Positions 14,083-20,395 of a stretch of DNA of 20,395 bases are shown here, in pieces. A program made the translations under genes and the position numbers. Source of the stretch: Clostridiales bacterium (GTDB lineage: Bacteria; Bacillota; Clostridia; Oscillospirales; Butyricicoccaceae); NCBI GenBank assembly GCA_019418305.1, contig DYCA01000026.1, positions 1 through 20,395 on the forward strand, in the 5' to 3' direction. Position 1 is the stretch's first letter. Every line of letters starts with the position of its first letter. Below the pieces are notes generated by a model. It searched no databases, was not told where the DNA came from, and worked only from the letters and a program-made list of their open reading frames with translations.

Positions 14083-16206
14083 TTACTTAACCTTTTCCTC
14101 TTCCTTGACGTCCTTCATGGACAGGTTGACACGGCCCTTATCATCGATCTCCATGACCTTGACCCAGACCATATCGCCTTCCTTGACAGCATCCTCCACC
14201 TTTTCGATACGGTGGTCCGCCATCTTGGAGATATGCACCATGCCGTCCTTACCCGGCAGCAGGTTGACGAACGCACCGAAGTTCATCAGGCGCACAACCT
14301 TGCCGTAGTAGATTTCGCCCGGCTCCGGCTCCTTGACGATCGCTTCGATCATCTTCTTGGCCTTGTCCGCATCGGAAGCCTTGACCGCCGCGATGGTGAC
14401 TGTGCCGTCATCCTCGATATCAACCTTCGCGCCGGACTCGGCTACGATATTCTGGATCACGCTGCCGCCCTTACCGATAACCTCACGGATCTTATCCGGA
14501 TGGATATGCATGGTGGTCATCTTGGGCGCCCACTCGGACACATCCTCACGCGGCGCCGGGATGGCCTTGAGCATAATTTCATCCAGAATGCCGTAACGCG
14601 CCACGCGGCACTTCTCAAACGCCTGCTTGATGATGTTCGGAGTCAGGCCGTCGACCTTGATATCAACCTGAATGGCCGTGATGCCTTTCTTGGTGCCGGC
14701 AACCTTGAAGTCCATGTCGCCGTAGAAATCCTCCACGCCCTGAATATCGGTGAAGGTGGTCTCCTGACCGCCGTCGGTGATAAGACCGCAGGAAATGCCT
14801 GCAACCGGCGCCTTGATCGGCACGCCGGCGTCCATCAGGGCGAGAGTCGAGCCGCAGACCGAGCCCTGCGAGGTCGATCCGTTGGAGGAAATGACCTCGG
14901 AAACCAGACGCAGCGCGTACGGGAACTCGCTGACCGGCGGGATAACCGGCAGCAGTGCGCGCTCGGCCAGCGCACCGTGACCAATCTCACGACGTCCGGG
15001 GCTGCGGGACGGGCGGGTTTCACCGACCGAGAAGGACGGGAAGTTGTAATGGTGGATATAACGCTTTTCGGTCTCTTCAAAGATGGTATCCAGCTCCTGC
15101 GCATCGCCCAGCGTGCCCAGCGTGCAGAGCGTCAGCACCTGCGTCTGGCCGCGGGTGAACATACCCGAACCGTGCACGCGCGGCAACACATGCACCTCGG
15201 CTGCCAGCGGACGGACTTCCTCCATGCCGCGGCCGTCGACGCGCTTGCCGTTTGCCAGCCAGCGGCGCACAATCTTCTTTTCCAGCTTGTCCACGCACTC
15301 AGCGAGGTTTGCACCATGCTCTTCCTTGTATTCATCGGAGAGAGTAGCCTCAAACGCATCGACGATTTCGCGCACGCCTGCATCGCGGACGGTCTTGTCG
15401 TCGGTATCCATCGCAACCTCGAACTTGTCGTTGCACTCTGCCTCAAGCTTGTCGAACAAGTCATGGTCGATGTCGTGATGCTCATACTCGAACTTCGGCT
15501 TGCCGATTTCATCCTTGATGCCCTGAATGAACGCGCACATCTTCTTGAGCTCCTCATGCGCTTCCATCAAAGCGTTGAACATGTCGTCCTCGGGCACTTC
15601 CTTCGCGCCCGCCTCGATCATGACAATCTTGTCCTTGGTTGCGCACAGAGTAACGTCCATTTCGGACTGCTTGCGCTGCTCACTCGTCGGGTTAATGACG
15701 GTCTTGCCGTCGATGATGCCGACCTGGCAGCCGGCAACAACGCAGTCGAACGGGATGTCCGAAATCGAAACCGCGATGGACGCGCCCAGCAGGCCCACTA
15801 CCTCGGGAGAGTTATCATAATCGTTTTCCAGCACCGTGCAGACGATAGACACGTCATTTCTGAGGTCCTTCGGGAACAGCGGACGCATCGGGCGGTCAAT
15901 CTGGCGGGACGCCAGAATCGCGCGCTCACTCGGACGGCCCTCGCGGCGCATAAAGCTGCCCGGAATGCGGCCTACTGCGTACAGGCGCTCCTCAAAATCA
16001 ACCGAGAGCGGGAAAAAGTCGATGCCGTCGCGCGGCTTGGCCGATGCAGTCGCGGTGACCAGCACGGCGGTGTCGCCATAGCGCACCAGACAGGAACCGT
16101 TGGCCAGCTGCGCCATCTTGCCGGTTTCGACCGTCAGCTTGCGGCCGGCGATCTCGGTTTCAAAAACACGATAGTTTTTGAAGTCAAAGTGGTTGATGTT
16201 TGCCAT
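14083..16206 (-). CDS. pnp: Polyribonucleotide nucleotidyltransferase (PNPase)
   Basis: PNPase degrades RNA 3' to 5' using phosphate and is part of the RNA degradosome. The 707-residue protein has two RNase PH domains separated by an all-helical linker, the second containing GSTSQGSVCGSTLALMDAGV and the GDMDFKVAGT/VDIKVDG acidic residues. Next come a KH domain (IHPDKIREVIGKGG) and a C-terminal S1 domain (GEIYYGKVVRLMNFGAFV to VNLSMKDV). The ATG at 16206 follows GGAGG by about seven bases; the longer in-frame version crosses the leader hairpin and is rejected. It lies downstream of rpsO, the classic rpsO-pnp order. A long leader stem (16248-16311) suggests post-transcriptional control. Confidence 0.98.
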   Translation of the reverse strand: MANINHFDFKNYRVFETEIAGRKLTVETGKMAQLANGSCLVRYGDTAVLVTATASAKPRDGIDFFPLSVDFEERLYAVGRIPGSFMRREGRPSERAILASRQIDRPMRPLFPKDLRNDVSIVCTVLENDYDNSPEVVGLLGASIAVSISDIPFDCVVAGCQVGIIDGKTVINPTSEQRKQSEMDVTLCATKDKIVMIEAGAKEVPEDDMFNALMEAHEELKKMCAFIQGIKDEIGKPKFEYEHHDIDHDLFDKLEAECNDKFEVAMDTDDKTVRDAGVREIVDAFEATLSDEYKEEHGANLAECVDKLEKKIVRRWLANGKRVDGRGMEEVRPLAAEVHVLPRVHGSGMFTRGQTQVLTLCTLGTLGDAQELDTIFEETEKRYIHHYNFPSFSVGETRPSRSPGRREIGHGALAERALLPVIPPVSEFPYALRLVSEVISSNGSTSQGSVCGSTLALMDAGVPIKAPVAGISCGLITDGGQETTFTDIQGVEDFYGDMDFKVAGTKKGITAIQVDIKVDGLTPNIIKQAFEKCRVARYGILDEIMLKAIPAPREDVSEWAPKMTTMHIHPDKIREVIGKGGSVIQNIVAESGAKVDIEDDGTVTIAAVKASDADKAKKMIEAIVKEPEPGEIYYGKVVRLMNFGAFVNLLPGKDGMVHISKMADHRIEKVEDAVKEGDMVWVKVMEIDDKGRVNLSMKDVKEEEKVK

Positions 16207-16247
16207 GTTTTTTCCTCCTTTTTTGTGTTGCGGAGGGCGGCTCATCC

Positions 16248-16311
16248 CTTTTTTAGCACTTGAAGCAAACACGGAAAACCCGGCTCCGGCTCTGCTTCAA
16301 CTGCTAAAAAG
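16248..16311 (-). promoter_or_regulatory. Long stem-loop in the pnp leader
   Basis: CTTTTTAGCAGTTGAAGCA pairs with TGCTTCAAGTGCTAAAAAAG, about 19 bp with one mismatch, around a 25-base GC-rich loop. It ends about 40 bases before the pnp start. Escherichia coli pnp has an RNase III-cleaved leader stem used for autoregulation; the same role here is inferred. No clear promoter lies between it and the rpsO terminator. Confidence 0.6.
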
Positions 16312-16344
16312 CGGTTTTGCCGCCTTCTTTTTGAAAACAGAAAC

Positions 16345-16365
16345 AGGGGAGCAGACTGCTCCCCT
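16345..16365 (-). terminator. Terminator between rpsO and pnp
   Basis: AGGGGAGCAG pairs with TGCTCCCCT, with a near-minimal loop, followed by GTTTCTGTTTTC on the minus strand. It is probably partial, since no strong pnp promoter is visible. Confidence 0.75.
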
Positions 16366-16380
16366 ATTTGCTTGTTCTTC

Positions 16381-16647
16381 TTACTTACGGATGCCGAGCT
16401 TGGCAATCAGCGCACGATAGCGGTTGATGTCCTTCTTCTGCAGGTAAGCCAGCATGGAACGGCGCTGGCCGACCATCTTGAGCAGGCCGCGGCGGGAGTG
16501 GTTGTCCTTCTTGTGAACCTTCAGGTGCTCGGTCAGCTCCTGAATGCGCGCGGTCAGGATGGCTACCTGAACCTCCGGAGAACCAGTGTCGGTTGCATGA
16601 GTGCGGTTTGCCTCGATAACGGCAGTCTTTTCTTCCTTACGGATCAT
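16381..16647 (-). CDS. rpsO: 30S ribosomal protein S15
   Basis: S15 binds the central domain of 16S rRNA early in 30S assembly. The 88-residue protein is full length and shows the diagnostic [19 protein letters not shown] and [18 protein letters not shown] segments. The ATG at 16647 was chosen for its fit to the family (MIRKEEK) and for the AAAGGTG site upstream; a start four codons earlier is less likely. It is followed by a terminator and pnp. Confidence 0.98.
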   Translation of the reverse strand: MIRKEEKTAVIEANRTHATDTGSPEVQVAILTARIQELTEHLKVHKKDNHSRRGLLKMVGQRRSMLAYLQKKDINRYRALIAKLGIRK

Positions 16648-16766
16648 GTTGCGTTTCACCTTTCAAATAATATTTTTTACTTACCCACAGGCTGGGCTGC
16701 GGCTGGTGAAATGGGCACGGTAGGGACATGCCCGGGATTCCGGCAGCTAAGCACGGGGCGAAAGTA
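16648..16766 (-). promoter_or_regulatory. rpsO: Structured rpsO leader with SD-sequestering element
   Basis: The roughly 120-base leader contains UUUCACC (plus strand 16705-16711), perfectly complementary to the GGUGAAA of the ribosome site (16654-16660). A GGGCA/UGCCC hairpin lies just upstream. S15 represses its own mRNA through unrelated leader structures in many bacteria, so this is a candidate autogenous control element. Confidence 0.5.
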
Positions 16767-16772
16767 CAATAT

Positions 16773-16801
16773 ATGATACCATGTCCGCACGAATTTGTAA
16801 A
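16773..16801 (-). promoter_or_regulatory. Promoter of rpsO
   Basis: TTTACA (16796-16801), 17 bp, TATCAT (16773-16778) preceded by TGG (extended -10). The AT-rich stretch 16802-16914 separates it from the divergent promoter at 16915; I see nothing else in it. Confidence 0.75.
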
Positions 16802-16914
16802 GTAATTTCTTATTTTTTATTTACTTTGCCGCATTTTTGTACTTTTCTTTCGTTGTTTTGTCGAATTGTACAATTATGAATAAATTGTAAACAAGATTTT
16901 GTCAGATTTTAACC

Positions 16915-16943
16915 TTGTCTTGCTGTTCTGCCGGTGCTATAAT
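16915..16943 (+). promoter_or_regulatory. Strong plus-strand promoter of an orphan RNA
   Basis: TTGTCT (16915-16920), 17 bp, TGC-TATAAT (-10 at 16938-16943). No open reading frame with a ribosome site follows on this strand before the terminator at 17069. Confidence 0.75.
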
Positions 16944-16949
16944 TCTAGC

Positions 16950-17105
16950 ATCCTCGGTGGACAGCTGAACAACTTTCGCTCGAAACCGTTTTTATTTATT
17001 GCTAAAGACACGCGACGGGGCGGTGCAATAGCGCGGCCTGATGTCGCGTTCTTTTTTGTCTGCCGCTGCGCCTCCGGGACATTTTGCTCCCGGAGGCGTT
17101 TTTTT
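16950..17105 (+). ncRNA. Putative orphan non-coding RNA, about 156 nt
   Basis: The unit is bounded by a strong promoter and a strong intrinsic terminator. In between, ACGCGAC (17010-17016) pairs with GTCGCGT (17043-17049) and is followed by TTCTTTTTT, a possible earlier terminator. A 5' part (16950-17009) precedes it. The next plus-strand gene begins only at 17840, beyond two minus-strand genes, so this is not an ordinary leader. I do not recognise it as 6S RNA, SRP RNA, tmRNA or a known riboswitch. Confidence 0.6.
17069..17105 (+). terminator. Intrinsic terminator of the orphan RNA
   Basis: CGCCTCCGGGA (17069-17079) pairs with TCCCGGAGGCG (17088-17098), followed by seven T. On the minus strand the tail is not T-rich, so it is specific for plus-strand transcription. 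Confidence 0.9.
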
Positions 17106-17157
17106 ATTTTCATCCGGTATATACTGTTTTCCATACAGCAGCGGCAAACCGCTGTGT

Positions 17158-17475
17158 TTATGCATATGCATTGTTCCGCAGCTCCAGATTATAGGCCAGC
17201 AGCACCCGCAACCGCTTTTTTCCGCGTGTCAGATGGCGCGACACCGCCGATTGACTGATGCCCAATCGATAGGAGATCTCCTTGCCGGAAAGCCCTTCGA
17301 CTTCGCTCAGCCACAGCACTTGATACTGCCGCGCGGTCAGCTGCTCCTGCAGTGCATCAAAAAATGCCTCGCGGAATTTTGCGCGAAACGCGCTGTCATC
17401 CTCGCCCATCTCCGCCACATACCGCTCGTATGCTGCGTGATTCGCCGCCTGCTCAGACAGCCTTTCCGTTTTCAT
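17158..17475 (-). CDS. Small sigma-70 region 4-like HTH protein, SOS-controlled
   Basis: The 105-residue protein carries a sigma-70 region-4-type helix-turn-helix at about 45-100: LTARQYQVLWLSEVEG, then LSGKEISYRLGISQSAVSRH and basic residues. Region 2 is absent, so it is not a complete sigma factor; it may be a DNA-binding regulator, a phage-type activator or half of a split sigma factor. I chose the ATG at 17475, eight bases after AGGAGG; upstream in-frame ATGs lack spacing. It overlaps the preceding gene by 23 bases and shares its promoter and LexA box (17711-17768). Only a weak hairpin (17139-17154) follows. Confidence 0.75.
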   Translation of the reverse strand: MKTERLSEQAANHAAYERYVAEMGEDDSAFRAKFREAFFDALQEQLTARQYQVLWLSEVEGLSGKEISYRLGISQSAVSRHLTRGKKRLRVLLAYNLELRNNAYA

Positions 17476-17689
17476 GTGCATCTCCTCCTTTGTCATAATA
17501 ATGCTCCAGTACAAAAGCTGTTTTGCGGTTTTCGTTGATCATGGCCTGCAGACAGTTGATGCGCCGTTTGAGCCGATATTTCACCTCATTCTGTCCCGCA
17601 CGGCGCCGCGCCGTTTGCAATTGTTTCACTCGCAGCTCCAGAAGCGCTGTGTTGGACCGGTACTCCCTTGCCATTTCTTGCAGCTGCAT
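17453..17689 (-). CDS. Small helical, basic hypothetical protein (78 residues)
   Basis: I do not recognise a named family. The sequence is almost all helix and charged, with heptad-like leucines (LLELRVKQLQTARRR, RLKRRINCLQAMI) suggesting a coiled coil, and an EHYYDKGG end. Pairs of such a protein with a small sigma-like HTH protein are reminiscent of phage or mobile-element regulatory pairs, but no other mobile gene is here. The ATG at 17689 follows AAGGAGG. It is the first gene of a two-gene operon, and its 3' end contains the ribosome site of the HTH gene. Confidence 0.7.
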   Translation of the reverse strand: MQLQEMAREYRSNTALLELRVKQLQTARRRAGQNEVKYRLKRRINCLQAMINENRKTAFVLEHYYDKGGDAHENGKAV

Positions 17690-17710
17690 TTCATGCCTCC
17701 TTGCTTTTAT

Positions 17711-17724
17711 CGAACATTTGTTCG
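17711..17724 (-). promoter_or_regulatory. LexA (DinR) box, perfect consensus
   Basis: CGAACAAATGTTCG on the minus strand fits the Firmicutes SOS box CGAACRNRYGTTCG at every position. It lies about 10-23 bases downstream of the predicted start site, a position where LexA blocks transcription. Confidence 0.85.
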
Positions 17725-17739
17725 TATTTCTTGATTTCT

Positions 17740-17768
17740 ATAATACAATATATTGGAAGACTTGTCAA
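17740..17768 (-). promoter_or_regulatory. Strong sigma-A promoter of the SOS pair
   Basis: A perfect TTGACA (17763-17768), 17 bp, TATTAT (17740-17745). The strong promoter just upstream of the LexA box suggests tight repression with high induced output. Confidence 0.88.
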
Positions 17769-17808
17769 CATCCGCCTACATTTGGTGTGCTATCAAATTT
17801 TTAACCCG

Positions 17809-17816
17809 CATATACT
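17809..17816 (+). promoter_or_regulatory. Sigma-E-like -10 element of spoIID
   Basis: CATATACT differs from the sigma-E -10 consensus CATACAnT at one fixed position and lies just before AAGGAGG. The -35 half is weak. spoIID is a known sigma-E gene, which supports the call. Confidence 0.5.
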
Positions 17817-17839
17817 ATCAGAGAAAGGAGGCATCGGAC

Positions 17840-18808
17840 ATGCGTAAACTGCTGCTCACCGGATGCGGGCTGGTTTTAGCGTTATATCTGGCGCCCGCTC
17901 TTCTGCTTTACGACGACGAGCCGAAAACCGGCGAAACAGCATCCGCTTCCATACCGACTGCAACGGAAACCGCGCCGACAGGCGATTACTCCACCGTCAC
18001 GGTTTTGATTGACAATCAGCCAACCCAGCTGCCGCTGGAGGACTATGTCGCCGGTGTGGTCGCGGCCGAGATTCCCAACGACTTCCCGCTTGAAGCGATT
18101 CGAGCGCAGGCGGTTGCTGCGCGTACTTATGCGGTCTATAAAATGGCGGCGGGCCGTCCTGCCGCGCATCCCGACGCCGACGTCTGTGACGACTATCATC
18201 ACTGCGCCGCCTACCGTGATATTGCGGTGGAAACCGCATCCGGCAGCGACCTGTCACGCGTACAGCAGGCCGTGCAGGACACCGAGGGAAAAATCCTAAC
18301 CTATGACGGCGCGCCGATTGCAGCTGTGTTCCACTGTGTCAGCGGTCCGCGCACCGAAGCCGCGCGCGACGTATGGGGCGAGGATGTGCCCTATCTGCAA
18401 AGCGTGGTCAGTCCGGGCGGCACAGCATACAGCAATTATGAGGCAGCGGTGACCGTTTCCGCAGCGGAATTTCGAGAGAAAGTGGCGGAGGCATTTCCTT
18501 CAGCGGATGTATCCGGCCCGCCGAACGACTGGTTTAAAGCATCCGTCCGTTCGGATGCGGGCGGCATCATCACGGTACAGCTCGGCGGTGTGACCGTCGA
18601 AGGTACCGCCGTGCGCGAGTTGTTCGGTCTGCAATCGACCAACTTCACCATCACCACCACAGATGACAGCATCACCTTCCATACCATCGGCTACGGGCAC
18701 GGCGTCGGCCTGTCGCAGTACGGCGCCAAGTACATGGCCGAGCAGGGCGCGGATTACACAGAAATTTTAGCGCATTATTATCCAAATACTGTGCTTGGCA
18801 ATGTATAA
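17840..18808 (+). CDS. spoIID: Stage II sporulation protein D
   Basis: SpoIID is a mother-cell lytic transglycosylase that, with SpoIIP and SpoIIM, drives engulfment by cutting peptidoglycan. The 322-residue protein has an N-terminal signal anchor (about 4-23), a short linker, and the SpoIID domain. The catalytic glutamate is Glu77 in VVAAEIPNDFPLEAIRAQAV. Next are His110, Cys116, His120/121 and Cys122 (HPDADVCDDYHHC), a probable zinc site with spacing like that described for Clostridioides difficile SpoIID. The signature GYGHGVGLSQYGAKYMA is near the C-terminus. The ATG at 17840 follows AAGGAGG; a longer frame to 17753 has no support. spoIIQ follows 46 bases later. Confidence 0.96.
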   Translation: MRKLLLTGCGLVLALYLAPALLLYDDEPKTGETASASIPTATETAPTGDYSTVTVLIDNQPTQLPLEDYVAGVVAAEIPNDFPLEAIRAQAVAARTYAVYKMAAGRPAAHPDADVCDDYHHCAAYRDIAVETASGSDLSRVQQAVQDTEGKILTYDGAPIAAVFHCVSGPRTEAARDVWGEDVPYLQSVVSPGGTAYSNYEAAVTVSAAEFREKVAEAFPSADVSGPPNDWFKASVRSDAGGIITVQLGGVTVEGTAVRELFGLQSTNFTITTTDDSITFHTIGYGHGVGLSQYGAKYMAEQGADYTEILAHYYPNTVLGNV

Positions 18809-18832
18809 ACCCTTTTCTCCGCGGTCATACTG
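18803..18832 (+). promoter_or_regulatory. Sigma-F-like promoter of spoIIQ
   Basis: GTATA (18803-18807), 15 bp, GGTCATACTG (18823-18832). The two halves fit the sigma-F consensus GYWTA / GGnnAnAMTR; the spacer is one short of the usual 16. spoIIQ is a forespore sigma-F gene in Bacillus. Confidence 0.5.
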
Positions 18833-18854
18833 ATGAAAACGGAGGTAAAGGGAT

Positions 18855-19622
18855 ATGAAACAATATCATTCCAAACATACCGCAGTCCTTTCGACCCGCG
18901 GCTTCTACACCATTCTGACCGTCTGCGCCCTGATTATCGCGGCATCCGCGTGGGTGCTCTGGTCGGACGCCACCGCGCCCGCAGACGATGAAACGCAGGC
19001 CAGCCTGCCTATCGTCACGCCCGCGGAGACACTGCCCGACCTGAGCGAGGACACGCCGGTGCTGTCCGAGGAGAACGGCGAGACCGACGCAACAGCTCCG
19101 ACAGATAAGGACGAGGATGCACAGCCCGAAGAAAGCGAAGAAACCGAGGATACTGCCGCTGAAACCGCAGAACCTGCTCCTACACCGGTCGAAACCGTAT
19201 CCGCACCGGTTTATGTGCGTCCGGTTTCCGGCACGGTTATCACACCGTTCTCCGGCGATGAACTGCTGTTCCAGCCGACCTTTGGCGACTGGCGTGTGCA
19301 CACCGGCACAGACTTTGCCGCCGAAGCCGGGGAAACCGTCATGGCGCTGACCGACGGCACAGTACAGAAGGTCACCCAAGACGGACTGTACGGCACATGT
19401 GTCACGCTCTCGCATGACGCAGACCTGACCTCGACCTATTGCGGCGTGACCGATGTACGCGTCGCAGAAGGACAGGCTGTTGCCGCAGGCGAAGCGCTCG
19501 GCACGGTTGCAGAAACCATCGACGCGGAAGCGGCCCTCGGCCCGCATCTGCATGTAGAAGCTGCCCGCGCAGGCACACCGGTCGATGTGCTCGAACTGCT
19601 GGGCGAAAGCGAAGTCGAATAA
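18855..19622 (+). CDS. spoIIQ: SpoIIQ-like M23 peptidase, stage II sporulation
   Basis: SpoIIQ sits in the forespore membrane and pairs with SpoIIIAH across the gap to form the feeding channel. The 255-residue protein has one membrane segment (about 18-36), a long acidic, Pro/Thr-rich linker (about 40-115) and a LytM/M23 domain (about 120-245). The zinc set is complete: His149 and Asp153 (HTGTDF), and HLH with His231 and His233. This differs from Bacillus SpoIIQ, which lost a zinc ligand, and resembles clostridial SpoIIQ. The ATG at 18855 follows GGAGG by nine bases. The place directly after spoIID supports the identity; a terminator rather than spoIIID follows. Confidence 0.92.
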   Translation: MKQYHSKHTAVLSTRGFYTILTVCALIIAASAWVLWSDATAPADDETQASLPIVTPAETLPDLSEDTPVLSEENGETDATAPTDKDEDAQPEESEETEDTAAETAEPAPTPVETVSAPVYVRPVSGTVITPFSGDELLFQPTFGDWRVHTGTDFAAEAGETVMALTDGTVQKVTQDGLYGTCVTLSHDADLTSTYCGVTDVRVAEGQAVAAGEALGTVAETIDAEAALGPHLHVEAARAGTPVDVLELLGESEVE

Positions 19623-19638
19623 GAAACCAGGTATGAAA

Positions 19639-19670
19639 AGAGCCGCGGGGCGTTTGCCCCGCGGCTCTTT
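19639..19670. terminator. Bidirectional terminator after spoIIQ
   Basis: AAGAGCCGCGGGGC pairs perfectly with GCCCCGCGGCTCTT around GTTT; it serves spoIIQ on plus and the 57-residue gene on minus (TTTT tail). Confidence 0.93.
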
Positions 19671-19681
19671 GTGTGCGGCCG

Positions 19682-19855
19682 TTATTCGTCTTTTCCACCA
19701 TTGAGCACCAGTATCAGACCCACGATACCAGCTACCAACCCCAACAGGTCCCATGGCATATCATCAATAATCGGTATCCACGGATCGGAATACTCCATCA
19801 GTACCAGCAGGATACCAAAAAGCAAAAACGCAAAGCCTTTCCGCTGCTTGCGCAC
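19682..19855 (-). CDS. Small two-helix membrane protein (57 residues)
   Basis: I found this gene by reading the minus strand after the partial gene at the right edge. A GTG start (19853-19855) follows a strong AAAAGGGGGAG ribosome site; translation gives MRKQRKGFAFLLFGILLVLM, then a short polar loop rich in Asp/Pro/Trp, a second helix (about 36-52, LLGLVAGIVGLILVL) and a GGKDE tail. It has no family I can name. The gap to the upstream gene is 18 bases, so it is likely co-transcribed. Its ribosome site contains AAAAGGGGG, complementary to the CCCCCUUUU of sRNA units 1 and 2. Confidence 0.7.
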   Translation of the reverse strand: MRKQRKGFAFLLFGILLVLMEYSDPWIPIIDDMPWDLLGLVAGIVGLILVLNGGKDE

Positions 19856-19873
19856 TGCATCTCCCCCTTTTCC

Positions 19874-20395
19874 TCACTGTGCGATATAATTGCCCGTCAG
19901 GCCGCCGCCGGCGACCGTTACAATCCCGTCCGCGAGCAGGAAATTCATTTGCTCGTCTGCGGATTTGGCCGTCTCGCCGTTGACCGCTGCCGTGCCCTCC
20001 GTGCCGTCGGAAAAGCAATACGCAATCCCGGTTTCTTCCTCCTGCGTGATGGTCAGCGTCACGCCCGCCGGACTGACATAGCTGCCCGGCCATCCCTTGT
20101 GCTGTTCGGCCTCCGCGTCATACAAAGGGAAGGTGGCGTAATCATCCAACACGCCGTCCCCTAGATAGTTGTATTTCTCGCCGGTCTCCCGGTCCACCGC
20201 CACCTTGCCGACCGTCCGGCCGGTGGTATCGCTGACCACGAACACATAGTATTCGCGCGCCGACGCCGCATCCGCGCCGACGGAAAGCGTCTCTTCCGTC
20301 GCCTCCACGTCGTACTGTGTCTCATCCACCGCTCCGGCAACCTGCTGCAGCGCTTCCTGTTCACTCAGCCCGACTGTCGTATCCTCGCTGAGCAG
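19874..20395 (-). CDS. PepSY-like domain protein, N-terminus beyond window
   Basis: The frame is open to the right edge, giving 173 visible residues. The first visible part has SEQEALQQVAGAV, then YYVFVVSDTTGRTVGKVAVDRETGEKY, the form of a PepSY-like repeat in secreted or lipoproteins of Firmicutes. A second small beta-rich part follows (GWPGSYVSPAGVTLTITQEEETG to LTGNYIAQ). No signal peptide can be seen because the start is missing; an export signal or lipobox beyond the edge is expected. Internal GTG codons could be mistaken for starts. Function unknown. Confidence 0.7.
   Translation of the reverse strand: MLSEDTTVGLSEQEALQQVAGAVDETQYDVEATEETLSVGADAASAREYYVFVVSDTTGRTVGKVAVDRETGEKYNYLGDGVLDDYATFPLYDAEAEQHKGWPGSYVSPAGVTLTITQEEETGIAYCFSDGTEGTAAVNGETAKSADEQMNFLLADGIVTVAGGGLTGNYIAQ

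Noticed and set aside
16950..17105. Known RNA families (6S RNA, SRP RNA, fluoride, c-di-GMP or guanidine riboswitch) for the orphan transcript
   Set aside because: The core motifs of these families, as I know them, are not visible, and no downstream gene fits a riboswitch.
17139..17154. Hairpin after the SOS HTH gene as its terminator
   Set aside because: The stem is only six base pairs and no T-rich tail follows on the minus strand.
1..20395. CRISPR arrays, tRNA genes, insertion sequences, prophage or plasmid functions
   Set aside because: None could be seen; the content is housekeeping and sporulation genes with normal terminators and promoters.

Overview
The window reads as chromosomal DNA from a GC-rich, spore-forming Clostridia member of the gut Oscillospirales type (Butyricicoccus/Agathobaculum-like; the exact genus is an inference). 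The reasons are AGGAGG ribosome-binding sites, a DnaD/DnaI-type primosome pair, a Firmicutes-type LexA box, and the sporulation genes spoIID and spoIIQ with sigma-E- and sigma-F-like promoter motifs. Most genes lie on the minus strand. No tRNA, rRNA, insertion sequence, prophage or CRISPR array is visible.

Layout. 1-1561: a two-component system (histidine kinase cut by the left edge, OmpR-type regulator). 1708-2397: trmO on the plus strand, convergent with a DUF4914 P-loop protein (2456-4330). 4592-8971: a membrane metallophosphoesterase, ymdB-like phosphodiesterase, prs and a glmU-like gene whose uridylyltransferase half looks dead. 9181-11256: a YczE-like membrane protein, a NifX/NifB-like protein and an Mrp-type Fe-S ATPase. 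11257-12021: no protein gene, but three tandem small-RNA units. 12022-13950: helicase-loader and DnaD genes. 14083-16647: pnp and rpsO, each with a structured leader. 16915-17105: an orphan plus-strand transcription unit. 17158-17768: a two-gene operon under a perfect LexA box. 17840-19622: spoIID and spoIIQ. 19682-20395: a 57-residue membrane protein and a partial PepSY-like protein.

The most interesting element is the 11352-12013 array. It holds three copies of a roughly 130-140 nt RNA on the minus strand. Each has its own TATACT promoter, three TTCA(C/A)A-like hexamers at exact 11-bp steps, a 5' hairpin retained through compensatory changes, an unpaired ACCCCC tract, and a terminator hairpin with a UUCCCCC loop. 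The layout recalls the Listeria LhrC and Staphylococcus Rsa C-rich-motif sRNAs, which bind G-rich Shine-Dalgarno sequences. The promoter of the response regulator at the left end shows a related hexamer layout with the same 20-bp distance to its -10 box, so that regulator is a candidate controller. This link is inference.

Other points of interest are the SOS-type control of a small sigma-region-4-like protein, the degenerate GlmU, PEPCK-like motifs in DUF4914, and probable autoregulatory leaders of rpsO and pnp.
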